47,177 nt of DNA from Tenacibaculum sp. (GTDB lineage Bacteria; Bacteroidota; Bacteroidia; Flavobacteriales; Flavobacteriaceae), in the NCBI GenBank assembly GCA_018456245.1, contig JAGYHQ010000009.1, forward strand, positions 1 to 47,177, given 5' to 3'. This document shows positions 8,672-17,547 of this stretch, one piece after another; the stretch's first letter is position 1; each line of letters begins with the position of its first letter. Both the position numbers and the translations under genes were made by a program. Under the pieces are notes generated by a model. That model searched no databases. It was not told where the DNA came from and worked only from the letters and a program-made list of their open reading frames with translations.

Positions 8672-8755
8672 TTATAAACAAGGTGCATTACTACGGCACG
8701 AGACAAGTGCTAATACACAAATAATTCTGATTACTGTAAATGCAATTCTTTTCAT
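8672..8755 (-). CDS. Tiny predicted lipoprotein, 27 residues
   Basis: ATG at 8755-8753, stop TAA at 8674-8672. The product begins MKRIAFTVIRIICVLALVSC and ends RSNAPCL. It is almost only a lipoprotein signal: basic start, hydrophobic stretch, lipobox LVSC, then seven residues. It begins 19 bp after the phosphorylase gene ends and stops 4 bp before a strong terminator, which fits a real last gene of the transcript. No function is known to me. It could be a chance ORF, but the complete lipobox argues against that. Confidence 0.5.
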   Translation of the reverse strand: MKRIAFTVIRIICVLALVSCRSNAPCL

Positions 8756-8774
8756 TTTTAATGTTTTTAGGTTT

Positions 8775-9644
8775 TTATTCTGATAATTTGTTTAATGTGT
8801 AAATAATTAAATTATCAACAGCTTTGTAAGGGTCTTTACTAAATGTTCCGTTTATTCTATTGGCTATAATTGCATTCATAGAACAAGCATTATGACCTAA
8901 TAATTTTGATAACCCATAAATAGCAGAGGTTTCCATTTCTAAATTAGTAACTCTTACTCCGTTGAAATTAAAATTATCTATCTTACTATTTAGGTTTGGG
9001 TCTTGTAATTTTAATCTTAAAACACGTCCTTGAGGTCCATAAAAACCATTAGCAGTACCTGTCATTCCCTTATATATTTTATCGCTTGATAATTTATCTT
9101 CTAATTCTTTACTGTTTTTTACAACGTAAGGTCTTGCTTTTTTATTGTTCCAATTGGTGTGTTTAATAAAAGCATTTTCTATCTCTTCTTCCAAAATATG
9201 TTCGCAGTCGTAAGAGTGTAAAACTCCGTCAAAACCAATTCCGTATTTACCTAATACGAAGCTATCAACATGAATATCAGCTTGTAATGAACCAGATGTT
9301 CCAATTCTTACAATATTTAAAGCTGTATGTTCTTCTTTAACTGTACGAGTTTCTAAATCAATATTTACTAAGGCATCTAATTCATTTACTACAATATCTA
9401 TATTATCAGGACCAATACCTGTTGATATTACAGAAAAACGTTTACCCTTATAAATTCCTGTTGTTGTTTTAAATTCTCTTTTTTGAGTTGTAAACTCTAT
9501 TTTATCAAAATGTTTTGAGATTCTATCAACTCTATTTTGGTCTCCTACAAAAATAATATTTTCAGAAATATGTTCGGGTTTTAAATTAAGATGGTAAATA
9601 CTTCCATCAGGATTTAAAATAAGTTCAGAGTTTTTAATTTTCAT
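8775..9644 (-). CDS. Nucleoside phosphorylase (uridine phosphorylase-like)
   Basis: A 289-residue PNP/UDP-superfamily protein that cleaves a nucleoside with phosphate to give base and pentose-1-phosphate. Family features are NIIFVGDQNRVDRIS at the start, VISTGIGPDNIDIVV, RIGTSGSLQ and the signature VTNLEMETSAIYGLSKL, where the Glu/Met pair contacts ribose. The exact base specificity cannot be read from sequence; uridine phosphorylase is the closest pattern. Upstream is the SUI1-like gene. Confidence 0.85.
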   Translation of the reverse strand: MKIKNSELILNPDGSIYHLNLKPEHISENIIFVGDQNRVDRISKHFDKIEFTTQKREFKTTTGIYKGKRFSVISTGIGPDNIDIVVNELDALVNIDLETRTVKEEHTALNIVRIGTSGSLQADIHVDSFVLGKYGIGFDGVLHSYDCEHILEEEIENAFIKHTNWNNKKARPYVVKNSKELEDKLSSDKIYKGMTGTANGFYGPQGRVLRLKLQDPNLNSKIDNFNFNGVRVTNLEMETSAIYGLSKLLGHNACSMNAIIANRINGTFSKDPYKAVDNLIIYTLNKLSE

Positions 9645-9679
9645 TTTTAGTATATTTTTTAAATTTTTTAATAAGTTTT

Positions 9680-10003
9680 TTAACCACCAACTCTTTTAAC
9701 GTTAAAGCCTTTGTCTTTTAAGAGTTTCATTATTTTGTCACGGTAATCACCTTGTATTATAATTTTTTCATCTTTAAAACTACCTCCAACTGATAGGGTT
9801 GTTTTTATTTCCTTGGCTAATTTTTTAAAATCTTTGGTGCTACCATTATATCCTTCAATTATGGTAATTGGCTTGCCTTTGCGTTTTTCGTATTTACAAA
9901 TAATAGGTTCGTCTTGTAGCCAAATATCAGATTTTTCTTCCTTTTTTGGCTCTTCAAATTTATGTTCAGGAAATAAGTTTTTTAATTGGTCTTGTAAATC
10001 CAT
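9680..10003 (-). CDS. SUI1/YciH-family translation factor (eIF1-like)
   Basis: 107 residues. A variable lysine-rich N-terminus (1-35) is followed by the SUI1 domain (about 36-107) with KPITIIEGYNGSTKDFKKLAKEIKTTLSVGGS and ending IIIQGDYRDKIMKLLKDKGF. This is the bacterial YciH type, a relative of eIF1 that may influence start-codon selection. It is closely spaced with the DUF6048 gene (4 bp), so likely co-transcribed. Confidence 0.92.
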   Translation of the reverse strand: MDLQDQLKNLFPEHKFEEPKKEEKSDIWLQDEPIICKYEKRKGKPITIIEGYNGSTKDFKKLAKEIKTTLSVGGSFKDEKIIIQGDYRDKIMKLLKDKGFNVKRVGG

Positions 10004-10007
10004 AATT

Positions 10008-10715
10008 TTATTTCTTTCTAAATGGTATTAAATATGATATGGTGTAATTAAACCCAAAGCCTGTTTTACTTTTAAAAACTTTATTAAACCCAGGAGAATA
10101 AAGAGTTTTAAAATTGTTTTGGTCTTGAATGTTAATTCCTACTTTATAAGAACCACTAATCCCTATAAATAAATTCTTAAGAGTTTCTACTTTTATTCCT
10201 ATTTGAAACTCAAGCCAATGAGCTTTTAAACCTATTTCTTTAATAGTATTAGTGTTGGTTTTTGACGGGAAATAAGTAGAACTTGTATTAGGAATATAAC
10301 TGTTTAATGTTTGTTCAAATAAGGCAAAACCGTATCGTCCTCCCACATAAACTTCATTATTCATATCTAACCAATTTTTATAAACGTTATAATTTGCACC
10401 AAGCCTTATATAACTCCCTTTAGATGTAGATGAAGTGTAATATTCATTTGTTTCCTCACTTTCATACCCTAATTCTGTTGCTATATACCAGTTTTTTAAA
10501 ATTCTGTAATCTCCAACAATTTCTAAACCTTTATAGTTTTTATTAAAGGTTGATATTGCAATTTTACTAATATCAATACCTAAACGTAATCCGTAATTGG
10601 TTTTATAGGTTATACTGTCTTTTACTTTTTCGGATTTTGATGTGTTTTTTTGTGAAAATCCGTTAATAAAAGTGAAACATAAACCAAGACTAATGATAAA
10701 TTTTAATATGTGCAT
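10008..10715 (-). CDS. DUF6048-family outer-membrane barrel protein
   Basis: 235 residues with a signal peptide (MHILKFIISLGLCFTFINGFSQ) and then repeated amphipathic strands rich in aromatic residues and glycine, ending in FGFNYTISYLIPFRKK. This is consistent with a small outer-membrane barrel. It overlaps the preceding DUF6452 lipoprotein gene by 26 bp, and the two families are regularly paired in flavobacteria. The function of the pair is unknown. Confidence 0.75.
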   Translation of the reverse strand: MHILKFIISLGLCFTFINGFSQKNTSKSEKVKDSITYKTNYGLRLGIDISKIAISTFNKNYKGLEIVGDYRILKNWYIATELGYESEETNEYYTSSTSKGSYIRLGANYNVYKNWLDMNNEVYVGGRYGFALFEQTLNSYIPNTSSTYFPSKTNTNTIKEIGLKAHWLEFQIGIKVETLKNLFIGISGSYKVGINIQDQNNFKTLYSPGFNKVFKSKTGFGFNYTISYLIPFRKK

Positions 10716-11151
10716 TGTTTTGATTATTAATAGTTTTGGTTGTAGTTAATATTTTATTTATCCAAGGTTTTTGACTTGAACTTTTAGAAACTTTTAAGTT
10801 GTTAAATATAACCTTGTATCCACAAGACCTTGAAACATATTCTTCTTTTGTGGTGTATTCTATGGTAATTTTGTTAATAGAATCATTACCTTTAGAAAAA
10901 TTATAAATTGTTTTTTTAGTTAGTGTGTTTAGTGGTATTGATATAGAATCAAGCGAAACGTTTTTATAAATAGTATCTTTTGCTTCTGCCCAAATATATA
11001 AGGAATTAACTTTTTTTGTTAATTTAGTGTTTGATGCATCCATAAACCTTATAATTAAATTAGGAGTAACAGGATTTTCTGTACAAAAATCATCCTTTTC
11101 ACAAGAAAAGAAGATTGTTAGGATAGCTATTAATAAATATTTTTTCATCAT
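10690..11151 (-). CDS. DUF6452-family lipoprotein
   Basis: 153 residues. The signal ends in a lipobox (IFFSC), followed by EKDDFCTENPVTPNLIIRF, the usual DUF6452 opening. The rest is a beta-rich domain containing a second conserved cysteine (SRSCGYKVIF). Probably lipid-anchored and acting with the overlapping DUF6048 barrel. The start may be the first or second of two adjacent ATGs. Function unknown. Confidence 0.75.
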   Translation of the reverse strand: MMKKYLLIAILTIFFSCEKDDFCTENPVTPNLIIRFMDASNTKLTKKVNSLYIWAEAKDTIYKNVSLDSISIPLNTLTKKTIYNFSKGNDSINKITIEYTTKEEYVSRSCGYKVIFNNLKVSKSSSQKPWINKILTTTKTINNQNNAHIKIYH

Positions 11152-11202
11152 AAATATAAAAGACCAAAATTAAGAATTATATTTTATAATACCATATTAT
11201 GA

Positions 11203-12282
11203 TTATAATCGTATAATTTTATCAACTTTATAGTTTAAAAGGTGTCTTTTTATAATGTTTTTAGCCAATACTTTATTGTTAATAGGGGTAAGGATTGATT
11301 TTAAGATATCTAAATTATTTTCCTGATATGCTAAGTCAGTATAAGCATAACCAATTACTTCATTATCTTCAATAAGTATAACCGCGTGTTCTTCTGGTGT
11401 TCGTCCTTTATTTATGATTAAAAAATCTTTATTGTTAAATTCAGAATTTACCTTTTTTAATGGTTTTTTAAAATTATATTTAGGTTTAATACTATGTAAA
11501 TAAGTGTAATATTTAAGTTTTGTAAAAAGTTCATTTCCTGTTTCTTCGTATTCAATCGAATGTACGAGAGAATTTATTTTATTAGCCCTATTAGTATTCT
11601 TTAAAAAGAGTTTGTTAACTTCTTGTTTAATATTTTTTCCTTTACCCATAAAAATTACCGTTCCTTGTTCGTTATGAACGAAGAATACACCTTTTTTTTC
11701 AGGTAAACCATCAAGTATTGTTTGTAGCTTTTTTTTATAATTCCTTTTATCAGAAAACTTTATGTTATTTTTTATTATATTTTTTTCTTTATCTTTTTCA
11801 AGAAGAATTTTAAAAAGTTGAACCGATGCCAAGGCATCTCCACTTGCTCTATGCCTATTAGTGATAGGAATTCCTAAATTTTTGCATAATTTTCCTAAAC
11901 TATAAGAGGGTTGTTCGGGTATTAATTTTTTACTTAATTCTACTGTGCAAAGTGTGTTTTTCACGAAAGAGAAGCCTAATCTTTTGTATTCTGTTCGTAA
12001 AATTCTATAATCAAAATTTGCATTGTGTGCTACTAATGTACAATTAGAGGTAATTTCAATAATTCTTTTTGCTACTTCGTAAAATTTAGGGGCATTTTGT
12101 AACATTTTATTATTAATACCTGTAAGTTTAACAACAAAATCTTGAATTTGTTTTTCAGGATTAACCAAACTGATAAATTGGTCAACAATTGTATGTCCGT
12201 CAAATTTATAGATAGCTATTTCAGTAATACCCTCTTCGTTAAATTTCCCTCCCGTTGTTTCAATATCTAATATGGCGTACAT
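11203..12282 (-). CDS. DnaQ-like 3'-5' exonuclease fused to a degenerate GIY-YIG domain
   Basis: 359 residues. Positions 1-165 are a DEDDh exonuclease domain: DIET (D6, E8), HNANFD (86-91) and HRASGD (H144, D149) are all present. Positions ~190-275 match the UvrC/Cho-type GIY-YIG nuclease, but the key residues are changed: GVF (198-200) for GVY, IFMG (210-213) for IYVG, and QEV (220-222) where the catalytic Arg is expected. The exonuclease is probably active and the second domain probably not. Such fusions are common in Bacteroidota as polymerase III epsilon-like or Cho-like proteins; the partner is unknown. Confidence 0.88.
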   Translation of the reverse strand: MYAILDIETTGGKFNEEGITEIAIYKFDGHTIVDQFISLVNPEKQIQDFVVKLTGINNKMLQNAPKFYEVAKRIIEITSNCTLVAHNANFDYRILRTEYKRLGFSFVKNTLCTVELSKKLIPEQPSYSLGKLCKNLGIPITNRHRASGDALASVQLFKILLEKDKEKNIIKNNIKFSDKRNYKKKLQTILDGLPEKKGVFFVHNEQGTVIFMGKGKNIKQEVNKLFLKNTNRANKINSLVHSIEYEETGNELFTKLKYYTYLHSIKPKYNFKKPLKKVNSEFNNKDFLIINKGRTPEEHAVILIEDNEVIGYAYTDLAYQENNLDILKSILTPINNKVLAKNIIKRHLLNYKVDKIIRL

Positions 12283-12359
12283 AAAAACTATTATCTATTT
12301 ACAAAAATATAAAAAGTTGCATTAAAATAACTTTTTATTTAACATTGTGTTTTATCTAT

Positions 12360-12500
12360 CTAATATTTTTTTGTAATCTTGTATAAGATAAACACCATTA
12401 GTATTGTACATAAAACAGGTATGGTATAATCTAATATAGCATCTGTTATATTATTTAATATTTCATTAAGTTTTTGAGTAGGGCTCTTGTATTTTTCCAT
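12360..12500 (-). CDS. 46-residue single-pass membrane peptide
   Basis: ATG at 12500-12498, TAG at 12362-12360. The protein starts MEKYKSPTQKLNEILNNITD, has one hydrophobic helix (about 22-40, ILDYTIPVLCTILMVFILY) and ends with a basic tail. It lies 20 bp downstream of yggS on the same strand, so it could be the last gene of that operon. No family recognised. Support is limited to the frame, the spacing and the membrane-helix pattern. Confidence 0.4.
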   Translation of the reverse strand: MEKYKSPTQKLNEILNNITDAILDYTIPVLCTILMVFILYKITKKY

Positions 12501-12520
12501 AAAAATTTATTTTAAGTTGT

Positions 12521-13180
12521 TTAAACAATGTAGTTTCTACTACCAAATATAGAACTCCCAATTCGTACCATCGTACTTCCGCAATTAATACCTAAAAGAT
12601 AATCACCACTCATTCCCATAGATAAAGTTTTTATATTAGGATTTTTATTTTGTAGCTTATCAAAAAGTGTTTTTAATGATGAAAATTCTTTTTTTATTTG
12701 TTCTTTATCATCAGTAAAAGTTGCCATTCCCATTAATCCTGTAATGTTTACATTTTTTAATTCGGTAAGTTCTTTGGATGCTAAAATTTCTTCAATTTCA
12801 TTAAAAGAAAGTCCAAATTTTGTATCTTCTTCGGCTATATGGGCTTGTAGTAGGCAGTTAATAATTCTGTTGTGTTTTTTTGCTTGTTTATCTATTTCTT
12901 TTAGTGTTTTAAAATCATCTACTCCGTGAATTAAATCTACAAAATGAGCCATATATTTTACCTTATTTCTTTGTAAATGCCCAATCATATGCCATTTAAT
13001 ATCCTTTGGTAACTTTTCGTATTTATCAACCATTTCTTGTATTCGGTTTTCGCCAAATATACGTTGCCCTGCATTGTAGACCTCTTGAATATCAATTATA
13101 GGTTTTGTTTTAGAAACAGCTACTAATGTTACATTTTTAGGTAAATTAAGTTTTATTTCTTGTAAATTTTCTGCAATCAT
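12521..13180 (-). CDS. YggS-family PLP homeostasis protein
   Basis: 219 residues, single-domain PLP-binding TIM barrel (PLPBP/YggS family). The PLP lysine is K24 in LVAVSKTKP. FGENRIQEMVDKYE, WHMIGHLQRNK and the end MGMSGDYLLGINCGSTMVRIGSSIFG are family signatures. It carries and balances pyridoxal phosphate rather than catalysing a known reaction. It lies 3 bp after the DUF1015 gene in the serine-biosynthesis cluster, where SerC is itself PLP-dependent. Confidence 0.93.
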   Translation of the reverse strand: MIAENLQEIKLNLPKNVTLVAVSKTKPIIDIQEVYNAGQRIFGENRIQEMVDKYEKLPKDIKWHMIGHLQRNKVKYMAHFVDLIHGVDDFKTLKEIDKQAKKHNRIINCLLQAHIAEEDTKFGLSFNEIEEILASKELTELKNVNITGLMGMATFTDDKEQIKKEFSSLKTLFDKLQNKNPNIKTLSMGMSGDYLLGINCGSTMVRIGSSIFGSRNYIV

Positions 13181-13183
13181 TTT

Positions 13184-14398
13184 TTAAAATTCATAAATGG
13201 TTAAAGCACTTCGTAATTTAGGTTCAATATAAGTTGATTTTGGTGGCATTTTTAACCCCTCATCAGCAATTTTTTTCATTTCATTAATATCTACAGGCAT
13301 CATTCCAAAGGAAATTTTAAATTTACCGTTATCAACCTTATTTTTTAAAGATAAATTATTTTTTTTATTTGAAAAATAGGCAATTCTACTATCGTTACGG
13401 ATGTTTTTAATACCCAAAATAGGGCTTAAAATAGTTCTGTTTAAAATTTCAGTATCTAATTTACTTAATGAATCGCTAAAAGTATATTTTTCTTCTTTTA
13501 AAGAAAGTGAGTAGAATTCTCCATTTAAATACATAGAAAATTGATGTTTCTTTAAAGGTTTAAAATATTCTTGTCCGTAGTTTTTTACGGTAAAAACTTC
13601 ATTTAATTTTGTTAGGAATTCATTTTTTGATAATCCGTTTAAATCTCTTACAAAACGATTAAATTCTGAAAATTTTAAATTACTTTCAGGAATTAAACAG
13701 CTTAAAATAAAATCATAAGAATTATTATCTTTTCCCTTCATTTTTTTTGCTAATGAAGTTATTGAGGCACAACGGTGATGTCCGTCAGCAATATATAACG
13801 ATTTTATGTTTTTAAAGGCAAGTTGTATTGATTTTATTTCATCAATATCCTTAATTATCCATACTAAATGGGTGCTTTTATCTGCCGATGTAAACTCATA
13901 TTCTGGTTGTTCTTTTTGGTGTTTTTGTATAACTGAATTTATTAATTTATCATCAGGATATGTTATTAAAACAGGGTCGGAATTAAATCCTGTATTTCGT
14001 AAATAATCTTCAAATAAAACCTCTTGTTTTTTTATGGTGTCTTCGTGTTTTTTTATGATGTTATTTTCGTAATCTTTAACCGAAGTTCCTGCTATTATTC
14101 CGCAATATTCACTTGTAGGAGTTATTTTTTTATAGATATAAAAATAAGGCTCGTTATCTTGAATTAAAATCTTATTTTCTTTAAATTCTAAATAACGATT
14201 ACGTATTAATTCAAATTGTTTTTCAAGTGAAACATTTTTGTTATTAATGGTGTTTAATACGTGTAGAAATGTAAAAGGATTGTATTTTAGTTTTTCTTGT
14301 ATAATTGTTTTAGAGTAAAGGCGAGACTCTTTATAAGAAACTAAAGCTACTTTATCTTTGGTAGTTCGTACAGCTTTAAAAGGTTTTACTATCGCCAT
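13184..14398 (-). CDS. DUF1015-family protein
   Basis: 404 residues matching DUF1015 along its length: start MAIVKPFKAVRTTKDKVALVSY, central HLVWIIKD and LYIADGHHRCASI (the conserved DGHHR motif), and the end FGMMPVDINEMKKIADEGLKMPPKSTYIEPKLRSAL. The DUF1015 gene is often next to serA/serC in many bacteria, as here. The DGHHR motif suggests a hydrolase- or kinase-like active site, but I assign no reaction to this protein. Confidence 0.88.
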   Translation of the reverse strand: MAIVKPFKAVRTTKDKVALVSYKESRLYSKTIIQEKLKYNPFTFLHVLNTINNKNVSLEKQFELIRNRYLEFKENKILIQDNEPYFYIYKKITPTSEYCGIIAGTSVKDYENNIIKKHEDTIKKQEVLFEDYLRNTGFNSDPVLITYPDDKLINSVIQKHQKEQPEYEFTSADKSTHLVWIIKDIDEIKSIQLAFKNIKSLYIADGHHRCASITSLAKKMKGKDNNSYDFILSCLIPESNLKFSEFNRFVRDLNGLSKNEFLTKLNEVFTVKNYGQEYFKPLKKHQFSMYLNGEFYSLSLKEEKYTFSDSLSKLDTEILNRTILSPILGIKNIRNDSRIAYFSNKKNNLSLKNKVDNGKFKISFGMMPVDINEMKKIADEGLKMPPKSTYIEPKLRSALTIYEF

Positions 14399-14446
14399 TT
14401 TTTATTATCTAAATTTAAAAAAAACATAGAAAGATTAAAGGAATTT

Positions 14447-15394
14447 TTATTCGTTTAATAATTCTATAATTTTGTTAGCCAGCTCCATATCAATTTGTTC
14501 TTTTGCCTCAAAGGTACTACTTGCAATATTAGGGCTTAAAGATAAATTTGGGTTCATTAATAATTGTATGTTTGGTGTAGGTTCATTTTCAAAAACATCT
14601 AAACCAGCATATTTAACTTTTCCGTCTTCTATTGCGTTTATTAAAGCAATTTCATCAATTAATTTTCCGTTACTGCAATTAATAATTCCTATACCATTTT
14701 TCATTCTTTCAAATTCGTTTACTCCAATGATATAATCGTCTTGCTGTTTAATGTGTAAAGATATAAAATTGGATTTAGATAATAACTCATTTAAAGAAAT
14801 GGTATTGAATGAAAATTCTACTCCTTGTCCGTCAAAAAACTCAATAGAAATTGTTATTGATTTTAGCTCATCATTACTAAAAATAACATTCATTCCTAAA
14901 CCTAAAGCAATTTTTGCAGTTGCAATGGCTTCGGTGTTTATTCCTATAATTCCTATTGTTTTTCCTCTTAATTCATTACCTGTAAAACTTTCTTTTAATC
15001 CTTTAAAATTAAAATCCCCTTCCAAAGGCATTTCTCTGTTTGATTGATGTAAATTACGAGCCAATCCTAATAAATGGGCAAAAACTAATTCGGCAACACT
15101 ATTAGCAGAGGCATCAGAGGTATTTATTACGTGTAACCCTTGGTCTTTAGCATATTGAACATCAATATTATCAGTATTATTCTTGTAACCGATTAATTTT
15201 AGGTTATAACAAGCATCAATTAATTCTTGTTGAATTTGAGTGTTATTTCCTACTAAAATAGCATCAATACTATTATTAATTATATAGTTTTCTAACTGAT
15301 TTTGTTCTATTTCTGCTGATATTACTTCAAAACCTGCTTTTTGTAAAGCTATTTCTGCATTTTTTGAAATTCCTTCCGTTGCTAATATTTTCAT
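14447..15394 (-). CDS. SerA-like 2-hydroxyacid dehydrogenase homologue, probably catalytically inactive
   Basis: 315 residues with the full fold and position of 3-phosphoglycerate dehydrogenase next to serC, but with key residues lost. The usual substrate-loop RSATKV is GNNTQI (49-54). The NAD glycine motif GFGRIG is GINTEA (151-156). The catalytic Arg motif NASRGG is NCSNGK (239-244). The TPHIGA carrying the catalytic His is SPNIAS (287-292). The Glu in DVFENEP (E271) remains. The reading frame is intact, so this is not a broken gene. Either it has a non-enzymatic role or real PGDH activity is encoded elsewhere. Calling it serA would be misleading. Confidence 0.75.
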   Translation of the reverse strand: MKILATEGISKNAEIALQKAGFEVISAEIEQNQLENYIINNSIDAILVGNNTQIQQELIDACYNLKLIGYKNNTDNIDVQYAKDQGLHVINTSDASANSVAELVFAHLLGLARNLHQSNREMPLEGDFNFKGLKESFTGNELRGKTIGIIGINTEAIATAKIALGLGMNVIFSNDELKSITISIEFFDGQGVEFSFNTISLNELLSKSNFISLHIKQQDDYIIGVNEFERMKNGIGIINCSNGKLIDEIALINAIEDGKVKYAGLDVFENEPTPNIQLLMNPNLSLSPNIASSTFEAKEQIDMELANKIIELLNE

Positions 15395-15409
15395 TTATAA
15401 CTAATTTTA

Positions 15410-16474
15410 TTATGCTTTTCTTTCTAATTCTATCATTACATCTACCAATGTTTGCACGCTGTACAAAGGTAGTGCATTGTACATACTTGCCCTATATCCA
15501 CCTACTGAACGATGCCCGTTTAATCCGTTTATTTCGGCTTCTTTCCACATTTCATCAAAAATAGGTTTTAATTTTTCATTTGTCAAAATAAAAGTAGCAT
15601 TCATTGTGCTACGGTCTTCTTTCTTGGCTGTTCCTTTAAATAAAGGATTTCTGTCTATTTCAGAATATAGTAGTTTGGCTTTTTTATCATTTACTTTTTC
15701 AATAAACTCAACTCCACCTATTTTTTTTAGCCATTGCAAATTTAACATTGCTGTATAAATTGCAAAAACAGGAGGGGTGTTAAACATACTTTTATGCTGA
15801 ATGTGTGTTTTATAACTCATCATTGACGGAATTTCACGTGTAATTTTCGCTAAAAAGTCTTTTTTAATAACTACTAATGCAGTTCCTGCTGTTCCGATAT
15901 TTTTTTGAGCTCCTGCGTAAATTAAACTAAATTTACTATAATCTATTTTACGTGATAAAATATCTGAACTCATATCACAAATTAACGGAATATCTGTCTT
16001 TGGGAATTCTTTAAATTGTGTTCCGTAAATAGTATTATTACTTGTAATATGTAGATAATCAATATTTAACGGAATTTCAAAATTCTTTGGAATATAATTA
16101 AAATCTTGATTTTTTGATGATGCTATTTCTGTAAGTTCTCCAAAGAATTTAGCCTCTTTAATGGCTTTTTCACTCCAACAGCCTGTGTTTATATAACCTG
16201 CTTTTTTATTTAAAAAATTGTAAGCAACCATTAAAAATTGAGTGCTTGCTCCTCCGTGTAAAAATAGGGTAGAATAATCATTCGGATTTAGTTCTAACAA
16301 TTCTAAAGCTAATGACCTTGCTGTTTCTATCACTTCAATAAACGCATCACTTCGGTGTGAAATTTCTAAAATTGATAAACCAGAGTTGTTAAAATCAATA
16401 AGGCTTTCTGATGCTTTTTTAAAAACTTCATTGGGTAAAATACAAGGTCCTGCACAGAAATTATGTTTTTTCAT
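15410..16474 (-). CDS. serC: Phosphoserine aminotransferase
   Basis: 354 residues, normal length. It converts 3-phosphohydroxypyruvate and glutamate to phosphoserine and 2-oxoglutarate. The start HNFCAGPCILPNEVF is typical, HGGASTQF binds the PLP phosphate, and the PLP lysine is K191 in YAGAQKNIGTAG. C-terminal GHRSVGGYRASMYNALP contains substrate-binding Arg/His. It lies 15 bp upstream of the SerA-like gene and 6 bp downstream of the LuxC-like gene, in one operon. Confidence 0.96.
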   Translation of the reverse strand: MKKHNFCAGPCILPNEVFKKASESLIDFNNSGLSILEISHRSDAFIEVIETARSLALELLELNPNDYSTLFLHGGASTQFLMVAYNFLNKKAGYINTGCWSEKAIKEAKFFGELTEIASSKNQDFNYIPKNFEIPLNIDYLHITSNNTIYGTQFKEFPKTDIPLICDMSSDILSRKIDYSKFSLIYAGAQKNIGTAGTALVVIKKDFLAKITREIPSMMSYKTHIQHKSMFNTPPVFAIYTAMLNLQWLKKIGGVEFIEKVNDKKAKLLYSEIDRNPLFKGTAKKEDRSTMNATFILTNEKLKPIFDEMWKEAEINGLNGHRSVGGYRASMYNALPLYSVQTLVDVMIELERKA

Positions 16475-16480
16475 TTAAGG

Positions 16481-17542
16481 TTATATTTTTTGTAAAAATT
16501 CCAAAGTATTTACTCCATCAGCATAATCCCATAATTTAGGATGTTGAGTTTGCCCAAATGCTATTTCATTATTAGTAAAGTTTTTTGAAACTATACATTG
16601 TATTTTTTCTTCGTCTTTTTGTAATTTTTGTTTTAAATCTTCTAAATCATTATAATATTCGTAAAAAACGGTTGCGATAGGGGAAGCGTAGCTTTCGTCT
16701 TCTTTAATCATTAAAAAACCATTTTCTAAAATATTAAATTCACTCATTAAATACACAGCTTTGTTATAATCGTAATTATTAGCGTATTTTTTATTGTTTA
16801 TAATATCTTTTTTAGTGTACATTCCTTTAAAGAAAAGGTCAAAATTATAATCTTTAGGAACAAATAATTTAGAAACTGAACGACATCCTAACCCAAAATA
16901 ATGAAAAACATCATCACTTAATTTTATATAATCTTCCTCTGTTTCATTTCCTGTAATAACAGCAACTGAATTTCTGTTTTTTCTTATAATATTAGGTTTG
17001 TTTTTAAAATAATACTCAAAATAACGAGCTGTATTATTGCTTCCTGTTGCAATTACGGCATCAAAATTTGTTAATTTTTCATCAGTAAATGTTATCTTTT
17101 CTTTAAGTTCATTATTAACAAATTCTAAATATTTTGCTAAAAAAGGTAATAAATGTTTATCGTTTGAAGATTGTTTTACCAAAACCGAATGCCCCGAAAT
17201 TAAAACACATAAAAAATCATGAAAACCAACTAATGGTATATTTCCTGCCATTATTATGGCAACTGTTTTACTGGAATTGGGGTTGATTTTTTCTTTTGCA
17301 ATCCATTTATTAACATTCTCTTCAGATAAAGCATCAGCCCAATTTTCACAACTTAATAACAAGTTATCATTAGTAAACCAAGTATTATTTTCTTCGGCTA
17401 ATTTTAATTGATGTTTAAATCCGTCAAAAAATAAATCATTGTGTTCAATATTTTCTTTCTTCTCAATTTTTTGTTGGGAAAACTGACTTAAAAATTCCCC
17501 TAACTTTATAAACGCCTGTATTCTATTTTGGATTTTGCTCAT
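16481..17542 (-). CDS. LuxC-like acyl-CoA reductase family protein
   Basis: 353 residues of the acyl-CoA reductase/aldehyde dehydrogenase-like LuxC family. MAGNIPLVGFHDFL, a Rossmann-type segment ending VIATGSNNTARYFEYYF, and the nucleophile C220 in YFGLGCRSVSKLF are visible. Family members reduce acyl groups to aldehydes; the flavobacterial substrate is unknown. It is the first gene of the serC/SerA-like/DUF1015/yggS operon and is divergent from the ferredoxin gene with only ~70 bp between start codons, an arrangement seen across Flavobacteriaceae. Confidence 0.85.
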   Translation of the reverse strand: MSKIQNRIQAFIKLGEFLSQFSQQKIEKKENIEHNDLFFDGFKHQLKLAEENNTWFTNDNLLLSCENWADALSEENVNKWIAKEKINPNSSKTVAIIMAGNIPLVGFHDFLCVLISGHSVLVKQSSNDKHLLPFLAKYLEFVNNELKEKITFTDEKLTNFDAVIATGSNNTARYFEYYFKNKPNIIRKNRNSVAVITGNETEEDYIKLSDDVFHYFGLGCRSVSKLFVPKDYNFDLFFKGMYTKKDIINNKKYANNYDYNKAVYLMSEFNILENGFLMIKEDESYASPIATVFYEYYNDLEDLKQKLQKDEEKIQCIVSKNFTNNEIAFGQTQHPKLWDYADGVNTLEFLQKI

Positions 17543-17547
17543 TAATA

